Shown here piece after piece: positions 11,321-23,371 of a DNA stretch of 64,000 nucleotides (within the stretch, counting starts at the first letter, position 1; every line of letters begins with the position of its first letter). The notes beneath the pieces were generated by a model that ran no database searches, was not told where the DNA came from, and was given only the letters and a program-made list of their open reading frames with translations. The stretch is from Eutypella sp. D-1. Its lineage: Eukaryota > Ascomycota > Sordariomycetes > Xylariales > Diatrypaceae. A program made the position numbers and the translations under genes. The DNA lies in assembly GCA_023313575.1 (NCBI GenBank), contig JAJTTP010000003.1, forward strand, positions 1,984,001 through 2,048,000, read 5' to 3'.

Positions 11321-12923
11321 ATGAACCACCCCAATTGTCATGACGAGATGCCCAGCAGTATAGACCGGCGCGGACCCGACGTTGCGCTCAGTTCCGGACA
11401 AGTGGGGACCGGACATCGAATGGACGATCCTCGTCGGAATGGTGTTGGCAACATCGGCAGCGCCCCACGCCAGCCAGAAGCGGCGCAAAACCACGAGAAC
11501 CGAGACAATACTCCCGTCAATGGCAACGACACCTCTCGGAAGAGGAACCGCCCGTCCCTGTCCCTATCGTTATCTAACTGGAGGTTGGAGCGCAGCGGGG
11601 GCGGGTCCGTTATCGGGATCGACAACCCTGCTCTCCCGGGCTTGATGGGCCGCCTGCGACGCCACCTGGCGCGACAGCACCGACGACTCCTGAGGTCATC
11701 GGGGGCGGGATCCACGGGCGGATCCACCGCGGGCGCCTCATCCTCCACGTCGGCGTTCCAGAGGCTCCCCGCGGAGCTGCTCCTCCTCGTGAATGAACAC
11801 CTGCGGTACCGGGATGCATGGGCACTGAAGCACGCGTGCCGGTACTTCTTCCGGGTGCTGGACCCGGGGCCGAAGCCCAAAATCCCGCAGACGCTAGCCG
11901 CGTGGTGGGACGGCAAGCTCGTGCTCTACCAGACCGTCGTGCTCGGGTGGAGGGCCGGCGACACCGCGAGATCGGTTCGTGAATTACCACCTTACCCAGC
12001 CTTGTCCTCAGCCACTCGCCATATGCTTCCTCCCCTTTGGTTTGGTGTATAAGAAGAAGAAAAAAACCAAAAACAAAAGATACTACCATTGCACGTCGAG
12101 CAGAGGAAGCGTAGATCAATATACTAACGCCAAGCTCCGCGTGTATGTACAGCTTCTCTGGGGCCTCAACCCGTCGGTATACAACCCGCTGATGGAGGAG
12201 GACCAGCTGCGGAAGCAGTTCGTAGTCGACGGGCACGCGACGCTCCTGCACATCGTCGCGGAGGGAAACTACCATCCGCATCAACAGCAGCAGCAACAGC
12301 AACACCGGGACCAGCACCCCCAACAATCTCTGCAGCAGAACCAGGTCCCCGGCCCGATAGACGGCATGATCAACGCGGCGGCGGGCGTCATCGTGACGTA
12401 CAGCCCGCTGGCGCGGACAACGTTCGACGCGGCTGCCGAGCGCTGCCGCGCCCTGAGGGCCCGCTTCGACTCCAAGGGCGTCGAGGTCCCCATCCTCCTG
12501 CTCGGCGTGAACACCGCCGCGGCCTCCGCTGCTGCTGTCGCCCCCACCGTAGCTCCAAACGCGGCCCAAAGCCTAGTGACAAACCCCCTGGAAACGGACC
12601 TGGGGTCTTCCCGCCGCGAGGTCGACGCCCAGGAGGCGGCTGAGATGGCCCACTCGCTAGGCGTCGGGCACTGCGAGGTGGAGGTGGGCGGCGGGGCTGA
12701 GGCGGACACGGGGACGGGACCAGGTGCCCTGCCGGCGGCGTCGGTAACCACGTCGACGCCGACGGCTTCGCCGCGGATGCCCGTTGACGAGCCCTTCGTC
12801 GAAATCATCCGCATGATCCGCCGCGCCACCGACGAGTACGTGGGCGCGCGCATGTCACAGCAGAACTTCGGCGCCGCCTGGAGGAAGCGGCTCGTCTTAC
12901 GGCCGCCTCCGAAGAAGCGTTGA
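11321..12923 (+). CDS. F-box protein fused to a degenerate Ras-like GTPase fold (pseudo-GTPase)
   Basis: Two exons, 11321-11974 and 12153-12923, give 474 residues. The intron has donor GTTCGT, a perfect TACTAAC branch site and acceptor TACAG, phase 0 to phase 0. Residues 1-145 are disordered and basic. Residues 146-180 form an F-box (FQRLPAELLLLVNEHL...LKHACRYFFRVL). From ~199 the chain follows Ras: KLVLYQTVVLGWRAGDTA takes the place of the beta1/P-loop, and the spacing to EEDQLRKQFVVDG matches Ras to within one residue across the splice junction. Then come GVIVTYSPLARTTFDAA, VPILLLGVN, REVDAQEAAEMAHSLG and FVEIIRMIRRA, equivalent to the later Ras strands and helices. Nucleotide-binding motifs are lost: the P-loop Lys is Asp, DTAG is replaced by AEGN plus a poly-Gln/His insertion, NKxD is absent and SAK is absent. 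It ends PPPKKR with no CAAX box. F-box proteins generally bind Skp1 in SCF ubiquitin ligases; the role of the Ras-like part is unknown. Confidence 0.75.
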
Positions 12924-15900
12924 TTTTAGGGATGGAGGTTTCAAAGGGGGGGGGGGTGGAGGGGAGTTGCGGCGGTGTGCGGGCGTTCTTGGGTTGAGCC
13001 TTAGCGAGTCAGTTTCGTACTGGAGTTTCTAGCGTGGCCTGGCGTTGCGTCCTTGGAGGGGTGTCAGAGATGCTTGGGAGATGGAGTGCTTGTTCTACTA
13101 TGATATGAGTATTTATACCGTCAGAGGCTCGTGATCCTGAAGTCCCATCACTCTGGTGGGTAGTTTTAATCCGGTGTTCAGTCTTTTTTCAGTCACTGCA
13201 CGAGGCGACTTCTCGCATAGTCCATGTGATGCCGGCTGGGGTTCGACGGTGCGCATTGCTGATGAGACACAATGATTCACTTGCTATACTACAGCAACCA
13301 TTTAACGTTCCCCCACCATAATTACGGCTTACGTGCTTCTACCTTTGGCAGAACAATGCTCTCTTGGCATATAACATCAACTAGTGTAATGGTGTAGCAA
13401 GAGAGGGGAGTAAGCCGCGCTCCCCACAATGCGAGAGTCCAGCCAAGATAACCAGCAGTCAGTATGAGCATTATACTTTAGACATCGTGAGATTTTAAGT
13501 ATGAGTCGATTGGAGTTTAAAATTGGTTATACTCTTCTTTAGTTTTATTATCCTATCATATGGACTACGGCCTAGATTTGTCTAGCACGATTCTCGTCCG
13601 AGGTAGACGACATGATCACATAGGGGCGCACGTATAGTCCAGTGATCTCGACGCATTGGTCAACATTGGCATCGAATCCGACGGGGCCGTGGGCGTCTGG
13701 ATCAGTTCCCAGCTTGGACTTGTCCAGTGAGCTGGGATACCAATGAGATCTGTGCCGCGTCAGCCTTCGACGAGGGTCGAGGCATACGCATTTCGTATTC
13801 CGATTGCAATGCTCTACCATGATGCCTAGGCCAACAGGACCTTGGGGTTGCCAGCGTAACGCGATGGAGATGTGTGATCAAGGCGTAAATAGATAGGGCG
13901 AAGGCAACCACCATAACGTGGACGAGATCAGAGCTCCTACATAGGCAAAATAGACAATAGGCACCATGTACCAGCTAGCTTGGCATAGGCGACACTTAGT
14001 AAGTACCTATTGGAAATGCTGAAATCCCATCTACAAAGCTTCCTCTATGCCACTGCCCTAAGCCATCCGAGAAATCGACAAATATAGCAGCATGTTAACC
14101 CCTCGTCCCGCTGTCTGTCTGGCTCTGGGGTTACCCCTGAACGGGCCCGGGCTAGTTGTAGAGTAGCGCCACAATCTCAGCCACAACGAACATTGCCCGC
14201 AAGACAAGACCCGTTCGGCAGCCATATGCAACTAAGCGCTTCCAATGCCGCCGTTGTCGCAATAAACGCTCAGACTCTCCCTGATCCCAGATGCATTAAT
14301 TACGGGTTTTGTTATTGTTAGTTAGTGTTGTTTTTCTCTCTCTCTCTTTCTTTTGGTTTTGTTTTCGTCCTTTCCTATTCGCTTGCTCAAGTAATTACGC
14401 CAGCTAAATATCACACTATTGCCACCATCATGAACTGAAACAAACACGCGTCGTACGTAACCTCAAAGGATTCGGAACGGAGAGGGAATCGACAACCAAC
14501 CATTCTATTTGTGCTACTCTGAACTGGATCAAGTTTAGCAATTAGAGCATTAAATAGGCTGTTACCTACTAAGTAGGTATATATGCACAATAAGGCTGAG
14601 GTGCTGACTTGTCCACGAGGTCACCAGACCACCACCTACCTAGAGAGTACATACCTGGGCAGCTGCCTGGAATAGGTATTTACAAGAGTTATACTAGCAA
14701 GCAGCCCTGGAGGTGTACTTGGCATTGGGAGTACAGAGTACAGAGTAGAGTACAGAGCAAACCTCAGTCTACGGGTACAGGCTATGCGGATACTGTAGTA
14801 CTTGGAATCTCGACGAATCATCATCCAAGTTCCTTCTCTCACTTGTATCGACTTGCATAGAAGGAGCTTCCTTACTCATTTCCAAGTCGTAACTACTACC
14901 TAAATTCGCAGTATTAGCTTGTACCGATTCATTCGTTCATCAGTCAAGGGCAGTCCCATCCCATCCATCCCGTCGGTTTACGGTACACGCTTTACGGCTC
15001 ATCGCGCTTTCATCATTCATTACTCGATCCGAACCAATCTATTCCACTCGACTCGCGGTCCCTCCTCCTTCCTTCGGCAACCACATTCGGCCGCCCTCCT
15101 GCATCATTCTGCATAGCCCTGCGTCAGCGTTTTTTCCTTCTTTCTTCTTTCTTCTTTCTTTTCTTTCTCCGTCTTTTGAAGTCTTTTTTTGGATTATCTT
15201 TTGAATCTTGAAAACACTCATCCAGTTTTCCTTCCTTTTCTCGACTATACATTTCCAGAGAATCCGTGGGACTCATATACGCACGCACACCTTTCCATGA
15301 CACTTAACACTTAACCATGTTAACCATTTTAATTGATATATATTTATAGCATTCCTGCAGTTCCTACTTTCTTATTAAAGTTCTTGATTTACCCGGCCCC
15401 TCCCGAGGTCTTCACTATAGCCACTACAGCCACAACATCCACTACATCCACTACATACCTAAGTATACTACATATACTACTATCAACACAAGTAGTAACT
15501 GTCTGGATAACTCCGCCACTCCGCTTTATGATCAACATTGCACCCGCACCTCCCGAGCTTCCGATCCCCGGCCGAAACACATAGAGCAACGACTACTCCG
15601 TACTGAGTGAGTATCCAGGTATCCAGCCAGCCCTGCTGCCTGCAAAATACACCAAATATTGTACTATATCGCACCAATTTCTTCTACATACCGATACATT
15701 CGACACTAAGGGAATTCCTAAGGTCGTGTCTCGTCTTACATTTACCGCTGTCTCACTTTGCTTCTTTTATCAAACCGTCGCGCATTACACTACCAACTAC
15801 CAACTCGTTCCTTAGCGCTCCGGTAACTGGCATCTGGAATTTGGCATCTATTTTCACCGTTTTCGGCATTTTCCAGTTGACTCGGAGATTTCCAACCGGC

Positions 15901-16255
15901 ATAGGTATACTTGCCTTTCCACGCGTTTTTAGGCGTTTCTGGTCTCGGAAAAGAAGAAAGGGGACAAGGTCAAAAAAAGGGGGGGAAGCGACTGATTTCT
16001 TCCACGTAAATCCAATTTTTCCGGCGGCGACTTTCTCTTGGCGACGACCACCATTACATTACATATTATCCCATCATAAAACTCACCGGAGCTTCCATCC
16101 AACTACGTATTCAGCTCCGGTAATTTCATCACAGTATCGGCTGCCGCGCAGCACATACGACATATATCTAATATTTTAATGCTCATACCGTCCAGGCCGA
16201 CCGACCTAACTCTTAAGCTTCTTGCTGGTCTCAAAACGCACATCGTCTTCACGCC
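12924..16255. other. Intergenic: 3' region of the F-box/Ras-like gene and long promoter/leader of the PH-domain gene
   Basis: No gene is supported. Short reverse-strand frames at about 13,570-13,915 have no recognisable domain. A CT-rich tract near 14,330-14,360 and another at about 15,127-15,180 (TTTCTTCTTTCTT) look like fungal promoter or leader tracts. A TACGGAGTA-type motif (reverse, TACTCCGTA) sits at 15594-15602. The region 15,100-16,255 is pyrimidine rich and probably includes the transcribed leader of the PH gene (inference). Confidence 0.55.
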
Positions 16256-17737
16256 ATGACAGAAACCGCCAGCCGGCCTAAACCTATCCCGGAGCCGATA
16301 GGGGCTCTATCTTCTAGCAAAAGCGCCGCCATCACCATCCCGCGGACCTCAATGGGTGGTCAACTTAAAACACCTACGAATGCTCTCCGCAGCCAACTAG
16401 CAGTAGCTTCGCCTAGTCCAGTAAACGTGAACGGGAGTTTCGAGTTCGATCGAGTCATCAAGTCTGGCTATGCGCAAAGGCGTACCCAGAAGACCAAGGT
16501 GAGCAGGCAGATATGCTTCTTATAGAGCTCCTTCATGATATATGCATATAAAGTATTGGCACAGTAACTGATATGTTCGTTGTTTTTCTTACTTTCGCTC
16601 CTGTAGACTTGGAAACCTGTATACCTCGTGCTTCGACCCAATGCCTTGTCTATCTACAAATCAGACAAGGAGAACAAACTTCGGTACAAAATCTACCTTT
16701 CCGATCTGTCGGCTGTCACGCTCTTGAAGGACCCGAAGCAGAAGCGCCACAACCTCTTTGGACTCTTCTCTCCCGCGAGGAATTGGCACTTCGAAGCCCC
16801 GATTGCCAAGGATGCTCAGGAGTGGGTCGATTTGATAAGGCAGGACGCAAGAATCGAGGAAGAAGAGGAGGAGCTGTTCTTGGCAAGCCCCATCGTGCGC
16901 CGGCAGTCCTTTGCCCCCGCTGGGGTTCTCGCGCGTACCTCGCTCAAGAGCAAGAACACGCAGATTCCCCCGATCGATGGCGAGAGGTTAGCCTCAAGCT
17001 CACCCGAGCCGGTGGAGGTCGTCCCGAAGAAATCGGCCCCTGCAAGTGGAAGGAGACAGTCGCACGTCGCGGAGTCTTCTGGGTGGTCTGGGAACGAACT
17101 TACCTCCTACTCGGACTTTTCGGACACTGACGTCCAACACAACCGCGGGCTCTCCATCGAGAGCTTGGCTGTACAATCACATGTAGTGTCGACACCGCCG
17201 GGTCGCTCGAGTATGGGCAACAAGAATGCTAGCCAGGGGAGCGGGCTCAACAACCTGGCAGCGGCCGCTGCCGCCGAGCAGCAGGATCCGGACCGGGTGG
17301 TCTGGCAAGGCTGGCTGCGGCTGCTGCGACGGAGTAAGGGTGGTATGCGGGTGCGGCATTGGAAGAATTATTGGGCGGTCTTGCGGCCGCGGAACCTGAT
17401 ATTTTACAAGGACGAATCAGAATATGCAGCATCATTCATCATTGACGTCGCCGCTGTCGTCAACGTGGTTGACGTAGATCCACCGGCGAGTCTCGGCCGC
17501 TCCAAGACCAAGGCCAAGGACAAAGCCAACTGCCTCCAGATTATCACCGACGAGAAGAGTTACCGCCTCCGCGCCCCCGACGAGGAGTCTCTCCTTATGT
17601 GTATCGGCGCTTTCAAGAGCCTTCTCGCCAGGCGCCGGGAGCTCGAGGCTCGCACCTCCTCCGGGTCAAGAACCGGATCGGGAGGAGCAGGAACTGGTGT
17701 GGGGACGGGGGCGGGGACGGGGGCGGGTAACCCGTGA
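16256..17737 (+). CDS. Protein with two pleckstrin-homology (PH) domains
   Basis: Two exons, 16256-16498 and 16607-17737 (donor GTGAGC, acceptor TGTAG, phase 0), give 457 residues. PH domain 1 spans about residues 62-163 and is cut by the intron just before its TWKPVYLVLRPNALSIYKSD strand; it ends with the invariant-Trp helix (AQEWVDLIRQDA). An acidic EEEEEE run and a Ser-rich linker of ~150 residues follow. PH domain 2 spans ~313-425 (WQGWLRLLRR, RHWKNYWAVLRPRNLIFYKDE, YRLRAPDEESLLMCIGAFKSLL). The C-terminus is Gly/Thr-rich and low-complexity. PH domains usually bind phosphoinositides or proteins at membranes. The two-PH layout recalls yeast Opy1, a PtdIns(4,5)P2 sensor, but orthology is not shown. 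Both PH domains keep the basic residues in the first hairpin expected for lipid binding. Confidence 0.82.
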
Positions 17738-18492
17738 TATTGACGAGCGAACGAGCGAACGAGAGCGATGTGCGTATGGTGCGACTTGGCTTGACACTGC
17801 GAAATGTGGCCTCGTGTTACCATGCCCTCATCCTTCCGAAACGCGAAAGTAATGGTGAATAATGACACGCAGTCAAGTCAGGGATGGACGAAAGGCTACT
17901 TGGTTAGACCTTCACTACATAATCATCAAGCGAAACTATTCAACAACAACCGTGCGAAGGCGCTGTGCGGGCCGCACGCGTGGTAGTGCCCCCCCGTTCC
18001 CGTTCACCTTGGCTTATCGTCTGCACGACGCAGTAGGCGGGCACAAGCACAAGACACGGGCACAGACTATCACTGCCTTAACCATAACCATATTTTTACA
18101 CCTGCACATACACACACATACAAAACACATACACTTACACATCCATACTTTATCTATATACTTACACCCACACATGTGCGCTATCAGTACATATTACATA
18201 CATGCCATTGCCATTTCTTTTCTTGTTTTTTTCTTCACCCCCGCCCACTCTCCCCCCCCCCCCCTTTCCCCCACCAATCATCCCAGACACACTTCCACTA
18301 CTTAACGACTGTTACGATTCAATATTGATATCCCCCCCCCCCAAACCGTTCCCAAAGGTTCCAAACTAGTGTAACTTGTTTATTTTATACTCACCCACAT
18401 ATACTTTAACTCGATTTTCTTGACTTTTGCTTCTAGACAAAACAATAATATCGGAAAGCGCTGGTGCATAATGTGTTTTTAGAGTTTGTGTT

Positions 18493-18495
<3 letters not shown>

Positions 18496-18535
<40 letters not shown>
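18496..18535. repeat. (GT)n dinucleotide microsatellite, about 20 units
   Basis: An uninterrupted GT run ending in GTGTATGTG. It lies ~760 bases downstream of the PH-domain gene in non-coding sequence. Confidence 0.95.
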
Positions 18536-18542
<7 letters not shown>

Positions 18543-19425
18543 CCCATGTGGTAAATGTTTGTGCTGCTACACGTCTTTACCTATGGCTCATACCCCTAAG
18601 CTACCTCATCCCTTGATCCCCGACTTAGAAGCGGATAGGAGGATGGTGGTAATTAGAGATATGCCTTTATAAAATAACAATTTAACTGATTACTTCTCAT
18701 ATACTGCGAACTGGTGGCCTACAACGGGGTGAGAAGAGACTTGTGCGTGGCGTAGCCATAGCATATAGTATCTACGGTACTACAAACTCAACCCACGTGC
18801 ACGGCACGACTGACTACGTTTGAACATCCACCTGTGCACCGCCTCGGCACGGGAGTTGGCTGGGAGGCTCATGGGGTGTTTCTTATGTCGTGTGTGCTCT
18901 GTGTATCGCTGTGTCAGGTCGGGCTGGTCTTGGACGACATGACTTGAACGAGCGGGTGGTTGGTAGGTAGTACTTGAAATATGGTGAACTTATACGAAGT
19001 CTCCGAGGTCCGAGAACGGGAGTCCCTATGGCAATAAAGACTCCCCTTGTCCTGGCGCGTTTACTCGGTTAACCACATCCGGTGGGCATGGGGGATGTCA
19101 AGTGAGAGAGAGATAATAATGGCCTGATCTAGTCTAACCTTTCAAGACGCAAGTGATCGCATGTTGCTACCGAGTGCCCGGGAAGATTGATACCATGAGG
19201 GAAGCGCTTTATAAGTTATTTTGTCCCGTCCAAGTCTCAACGCTTAGGTGCGGAACAATGGGGCTGGCCATCTGTTGATATCAGTAGGGTTTTGAGTAAC
19301 TTCTACCACGAAGATAATCTTGTCCGTGTAACCTAATACATGTCCAACAGGACATGCTGTGACACGGAGAATTTTCCGCCGGGATACACGGCCAGGCACT
19401 AGCCACTCCATGTCACACTGGGATA

Positions 19426-19930
19426 GTGAGCCACTTCTTCCTATACGGCCAGATACAGTACTCACACCCCCTTTTCTTTAACCTGGGAAGCTTCGAGAGT
19501 AGCACAATAGTTACCTGCTTCACCTTGACCATCACCGCCTGGCACTCGCTGGTCGGGAGTACTGGAAACGCGACTTCCAATGTGGTCAGGCTTCCAGAGA
19601 GTCTAGTGCGTAACCTAGTAGAGAAGGAAAGATTGTTTGGTGAGCGCAGGCCGGTCTTTGTGGTTATGGGAGATGCGGATATCAGCTGTGAGACTGTCTA
19701 CTATCTCATTGCTCCGGGTGGAAAATTACCGGTCATCGTGGTTACCCGCAAGTAGAAATCTACGCAAGTTGGCCCCGGCTGGTTATTGCCATCAACACCA
19801 ACTTCCTAGTCGTTGTCGCGATCGCTATCATCATCGTCCGACTCGTTGTCGCCGCCGACATCATCATTGAGATGGGAGGTGTTTTGTTGCCATCGTTGCA
19901 GAATGATAGCGTAGTCTACCTAAGGCCAGC
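19426..19930 (+). pseudogene. Possible decayed coding fragment with a membrane-helix-like end
   Basis: The first frame (19426-19755, 109 residues) reads like ordinary protein in its second half (RPVFVVMGDADISCETVYYL, then GGKLPVIVVTRK). Just after its stop, another forward frame gives a strongly hydrophobic segment (NFLVVVAIAIIIVRLVVAAD, about 19,790-19,870). This could be a frameshifted remnant of a membrane protein or chance. I recognise no family. Confidence 0.2.
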
Positions 19931-21865
19931 CCTGTGAAGATAAAAGAAGATGAAGATTCCAGGTTTCACTAAGACTATGGTATAAGAGAGGAAGATCATT
20001 TGGTGACTCCCTCCAGGTGGCTAAGGTGGCCAAGGCGGAGATTCAGTCCTGGCCCTACGTCGGTAGGGACGACTTTGACCTATCACTAGCTACCTACAAG
20101 GACAGCCACAGCTGGTCTCAGTCAGACGGCATAAACTTAGGAAATACCGCATTCTTTCCATTCCCCAATCATAGCCATTTTACTCGAAAATGTTACCTCA
20201 GAATCTCAGGCCGTTGGCTAAAAAATATCCGTATATCTGATGTACGGCTCCACTGTTAGGGCTTTACAACCTCGAAATGACCTAGTTCAATGAGGTGTGT
20301 AGATCATAACTTGTATTACGGGATAGCGAACATTAACTGTTATAACTAGGAATTGCATACGCGCCCTTCTCGTAGTTGGTTTATACCGTCTTGTATGGCT
20401 CATGCTAAACTCTGACAGTGCCGACAGACGGGGACGGCATGAGGACGCCAGCGGTGCTCCGTGGATATGGTTCCGGGTCAGCGCTAGTCGCACATATTTT
20501 CGTGAAGAAAAAAAATAGCCCGATGGCGTTTCAAAGCACAGTGAACAGACAAAAAATGATCATCGGTGGTCCCCTCTTATAAGCCCGCAGCTGCAAGATG
20601 CGCAATATCAGCTTAAACAGGTTCAATAGGTAATTGGTTGAAACATTCGAAATTAACATTGAAGTTGTCCGGCCCTATCAGTGGCCCTATAAACCTCTGA
20701 CCCCTGGTCTATATTATACGACTTCTTGGCCCAGCAGACCTGTTTTCGTTCTCCAACAAACGCCCAACCGTCGCCACTATCCTCATCGACCGCAAAGGTC
20801 TCCATCTCCACTCGCCCAGGCCGCATGCGATGCCACCCAATCATGCGCCGTGGTCATGCTTAACTACAGGTGGGCCCAGGAGGTCACCTTTATCTCCCCC
20901 AAACAGGAAGCTCATTTAGATCGTGCTTGCGTGCTTGCTTCTGACTATCCCGGGACATGGTGCATGGGAGCTTGGCCACCGAGATCAAAGAACGCCGGCA
21001 CAGCAGCCCGCTCGGCGCCGGTATTGTTCTTGGAAGGTTGCGAGCTCTATCTGCTCAGGTGGGCCACAAACGTCCCCGCGAAAAAACTTAACACCCTCCA
21101 GAACCAGCATGGCATCCGGCAGTGAATTTCTTGGTATCTTAGCCCGTTCCTGCATTCCTACGAATCAGAGCTCGCAGATGCACAACAAATGACGGCACTC
21201 CTGCTTCCCTTGAAGTTTCGCATCCGCCCCATAATGTAAGTATAAGATGGAAAGGGCACATCCGCGCTCCCGCCCACCCCCAGCGCTACGTTCCTGGAGG
21301 GGCAGAAGGGTGGAGGCGGGTTGGTTATGGCGATCCCGTGGCAACGTTGCCAGGGGTAGGGCATGCGGCATTGGCCAACAGTCTATCACTGTTATATATC
21401 AAGATCCAAGCCTTACCCTGCGTGTCGTGATGTCAAAGATATAATGCGCTCACCGGTTTGATGTGCGACTGTGTCTCTACTCGTATCGTGGCCGTCAGTC
21501 ATGTCTCTCGTGCGCTGCGCCTGATACTCTGCGAGTCGTCCACCTGAGTTAACAATATAGCTCCCCGTACATTCGCTCACTGTCTAGCCCATCTTGGCTT
21601 GAGAGGTTCCGCTTGTCCTTGTCTTCCCCGTCACGGGCGTGGTCGAAAGAGTTTTCGTCTCATACCAGCTGAGCGGCACAGTTATAGTGTTTGTTCCTCT
21701 CGTTCTATCAGTTGTTCACATCACTATCTCTCTCTCCCTCTCGCTCTCTAAGAAATCCTTTATGTTATTGGATCAAATCACTATTCTCACAATAACTCGC
21801 AAACCTATTGCTTTGCTACCTACTGTTTCCCCGTCATCGATCTTTTGGGTTTACACTTAGTGAGG

Positions 21866-23371
21866 ATGAAAGGTTTCGGCCTACCCCTGACACTACTGGG
21901 CACGGCACTGCTCCCGGCTGCGGTCGGGGCGGTGGAGCTCCCGCTCAGCACGTCAAGTCGTTGGATAGTGGATGCGACTGGGGAGCGGGTGAAGCTGCGT
22001 TGCGTCAACTGGGCCGGCCACATGGAGGCCAACATTCCCGAGGGACTTCACAAGCAACCGGTGGAGAGCATCGCCGACAAGATTCGGGACCTGGGCTTCA
22101 ACTGCGTCCGCCTCACCTACTCGATTGACCACGCCCTGAACCCCGACATCTCCCTCGCCGATTCATTCGCCGCTGCCTCGGAAGCTACCGGTGTCAACCT
22201 CGACGATCTGCTCGCCCGCGTTGCTGAGAAGAATCCCTTCGGCACCGTCAATGCTAACGCTAACGCCACTACTGTTGCCGCCACCGTAACCACGCGCGAC
22301 GTCTTCTCCGCTGTGATCAGTGCGCTCTGGGACCGCAGCATCATGACCATCCTTGACAATCACGTCAGCAAGGCAAGCTGGTGCTGTAAGTCATCTTGGC
22401 TTTCCCTCTTTGTTTCATTGATGATCTTCTCAAAACGAGCAGATTTTGTGATTTTACCGACGTAGGTGCCAAAGCTAATCTCTACCCGTCCGTAGGCAAT
22501 ATTGACGACGGAAACGGCTGGTGGGATACGGGGTTCGGGTATAATGATATGAACAGGTAAGCATCGAGATTTCCGTACACCTTCGAAACTACCTCCGGGG
22601 GTATATCTATATTATCATATGGAACTTCTATATTTGACATTCATCAGACGCTAACCTTAACTGCGTGATAGCCGATACTTCCACACGCAAGAATGGCTGG
22701 ACGGTCTCTCGGCAATGGCCAAATGGGCGGCGTCGCAGCCGGGCGTGGTGGGCATCGGATTGCGCAACGAGGTGAGAGAATGGCTGCTGCAGGGCCTAAA
22801 TGGGCGGGAGGACTGGTATAAATACATGACGCAGGGTGCACAGTTGGTGCATGCGGCGAACCCGGATGCGCTGATCCTGATAGGCGGCACGCTGTCGTCT
22901 ACGGATTTGATCCACATCAAGGCGCGGGGCCTGGACTGGTCGGACTGGGCAGGCAAGCATGTGTGGGAGTGGCATGCGTACAGTTTCACGGTGAATTTCC
23001 CCAACAGCGGCGCCGATTGCGGCTTCACGACCGACCAGTACGGCTTCAACAACGGCTTCGTGCTCGAGCAAGGCCGTGATTACACCGCACCCCTGATCCT
23101 CTCCGAGTTTGGCTTCGGCATGGCCGGCGGGCCCCAGGATGGCCTCAGCGACAAAGAGAAGGTCTACTTCGACTGCCTCCGCGACTACCTCGTCTCTAAC
23201 GATGGCGAGTGGGCAATCTGGGGCATCATGGGCTCCTACTACGTCCGCGACGGCACGGCCGACTTCGACGAGGGCTACGGAGTCCTCGATCGTGACTGGG
23301 CCGAGCTGCGCAACCCGAAGCTGCCCGAGTTACTCGCGCCCCTCTTCAAGCAGACGCAGGGGCCGGAGTAG
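21866..23371 (+). CDS. Secreted glycoside hydrolase family 5 (cellulase-type) protein
   Basis: Three exons, 21866-22385, 22466-22556 and 22672-23371, give 436 residues with all phases closing; the second intron has a CTAAC branch site. The ATG at 21866 is chosen because the signal peptide (MKGFGLPLTLLGTALLPAAVGA) starts there; an upstream in-frame ATG at 21845 would add only seven polar residues. GH5 hallmarks are GVRL-like FNCVRLTYS, the LDNHVSKASWCC strand, GLRNEVRE with the acid/base Glu at ~237, EWHAYSF with the conserved His, and LSEFGFG with the nucleophile Glu at ~349. Both catalytic Glu are present. Family members hydrolyse beta-glucans, mannans or glucocerebroside-like substrates; the sequence alone does not fix the substrate. 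No cellulose-binding module is present. It is an extracellular enzyme for polysaccharide breakdown or cell-wall remodelling (inference). Confidence 0.87.

Larger units (their letters stand above)
17738..21865. other. Gene-poor stretch of ~4.1 kb between the PH-domain and GH5 genes
   Basis: It contains homopolymeric C runs (about 18,252-18,264 and 18,332-18,342), a GT dinucleotide repeat and a possible decayed coding fragment at 19,426-19,930. Open frames around 20,634-21,125 show no domain, signal or codon pattern that I can defend. The last 300 bases upstream of the GH5 start include a CTCTCTCT tract at about 21,727-21,748, likely its leader. Confidence 0.5.

Noticed and set aside
11610..12569. 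319-codon reverse frame opposite the F-box/Ras-like gene
   Set aside because: It runs across the intron and both exons of the forward gene, is Arg/Gly/Ala biased and has no domain.
20634..21125. 163-codon forward frame in the PH-GH5 interval
   Set aside because: No recognisable motif, no signal peptide, no splice partner and an amino-acid content like translated intergenic DNA.
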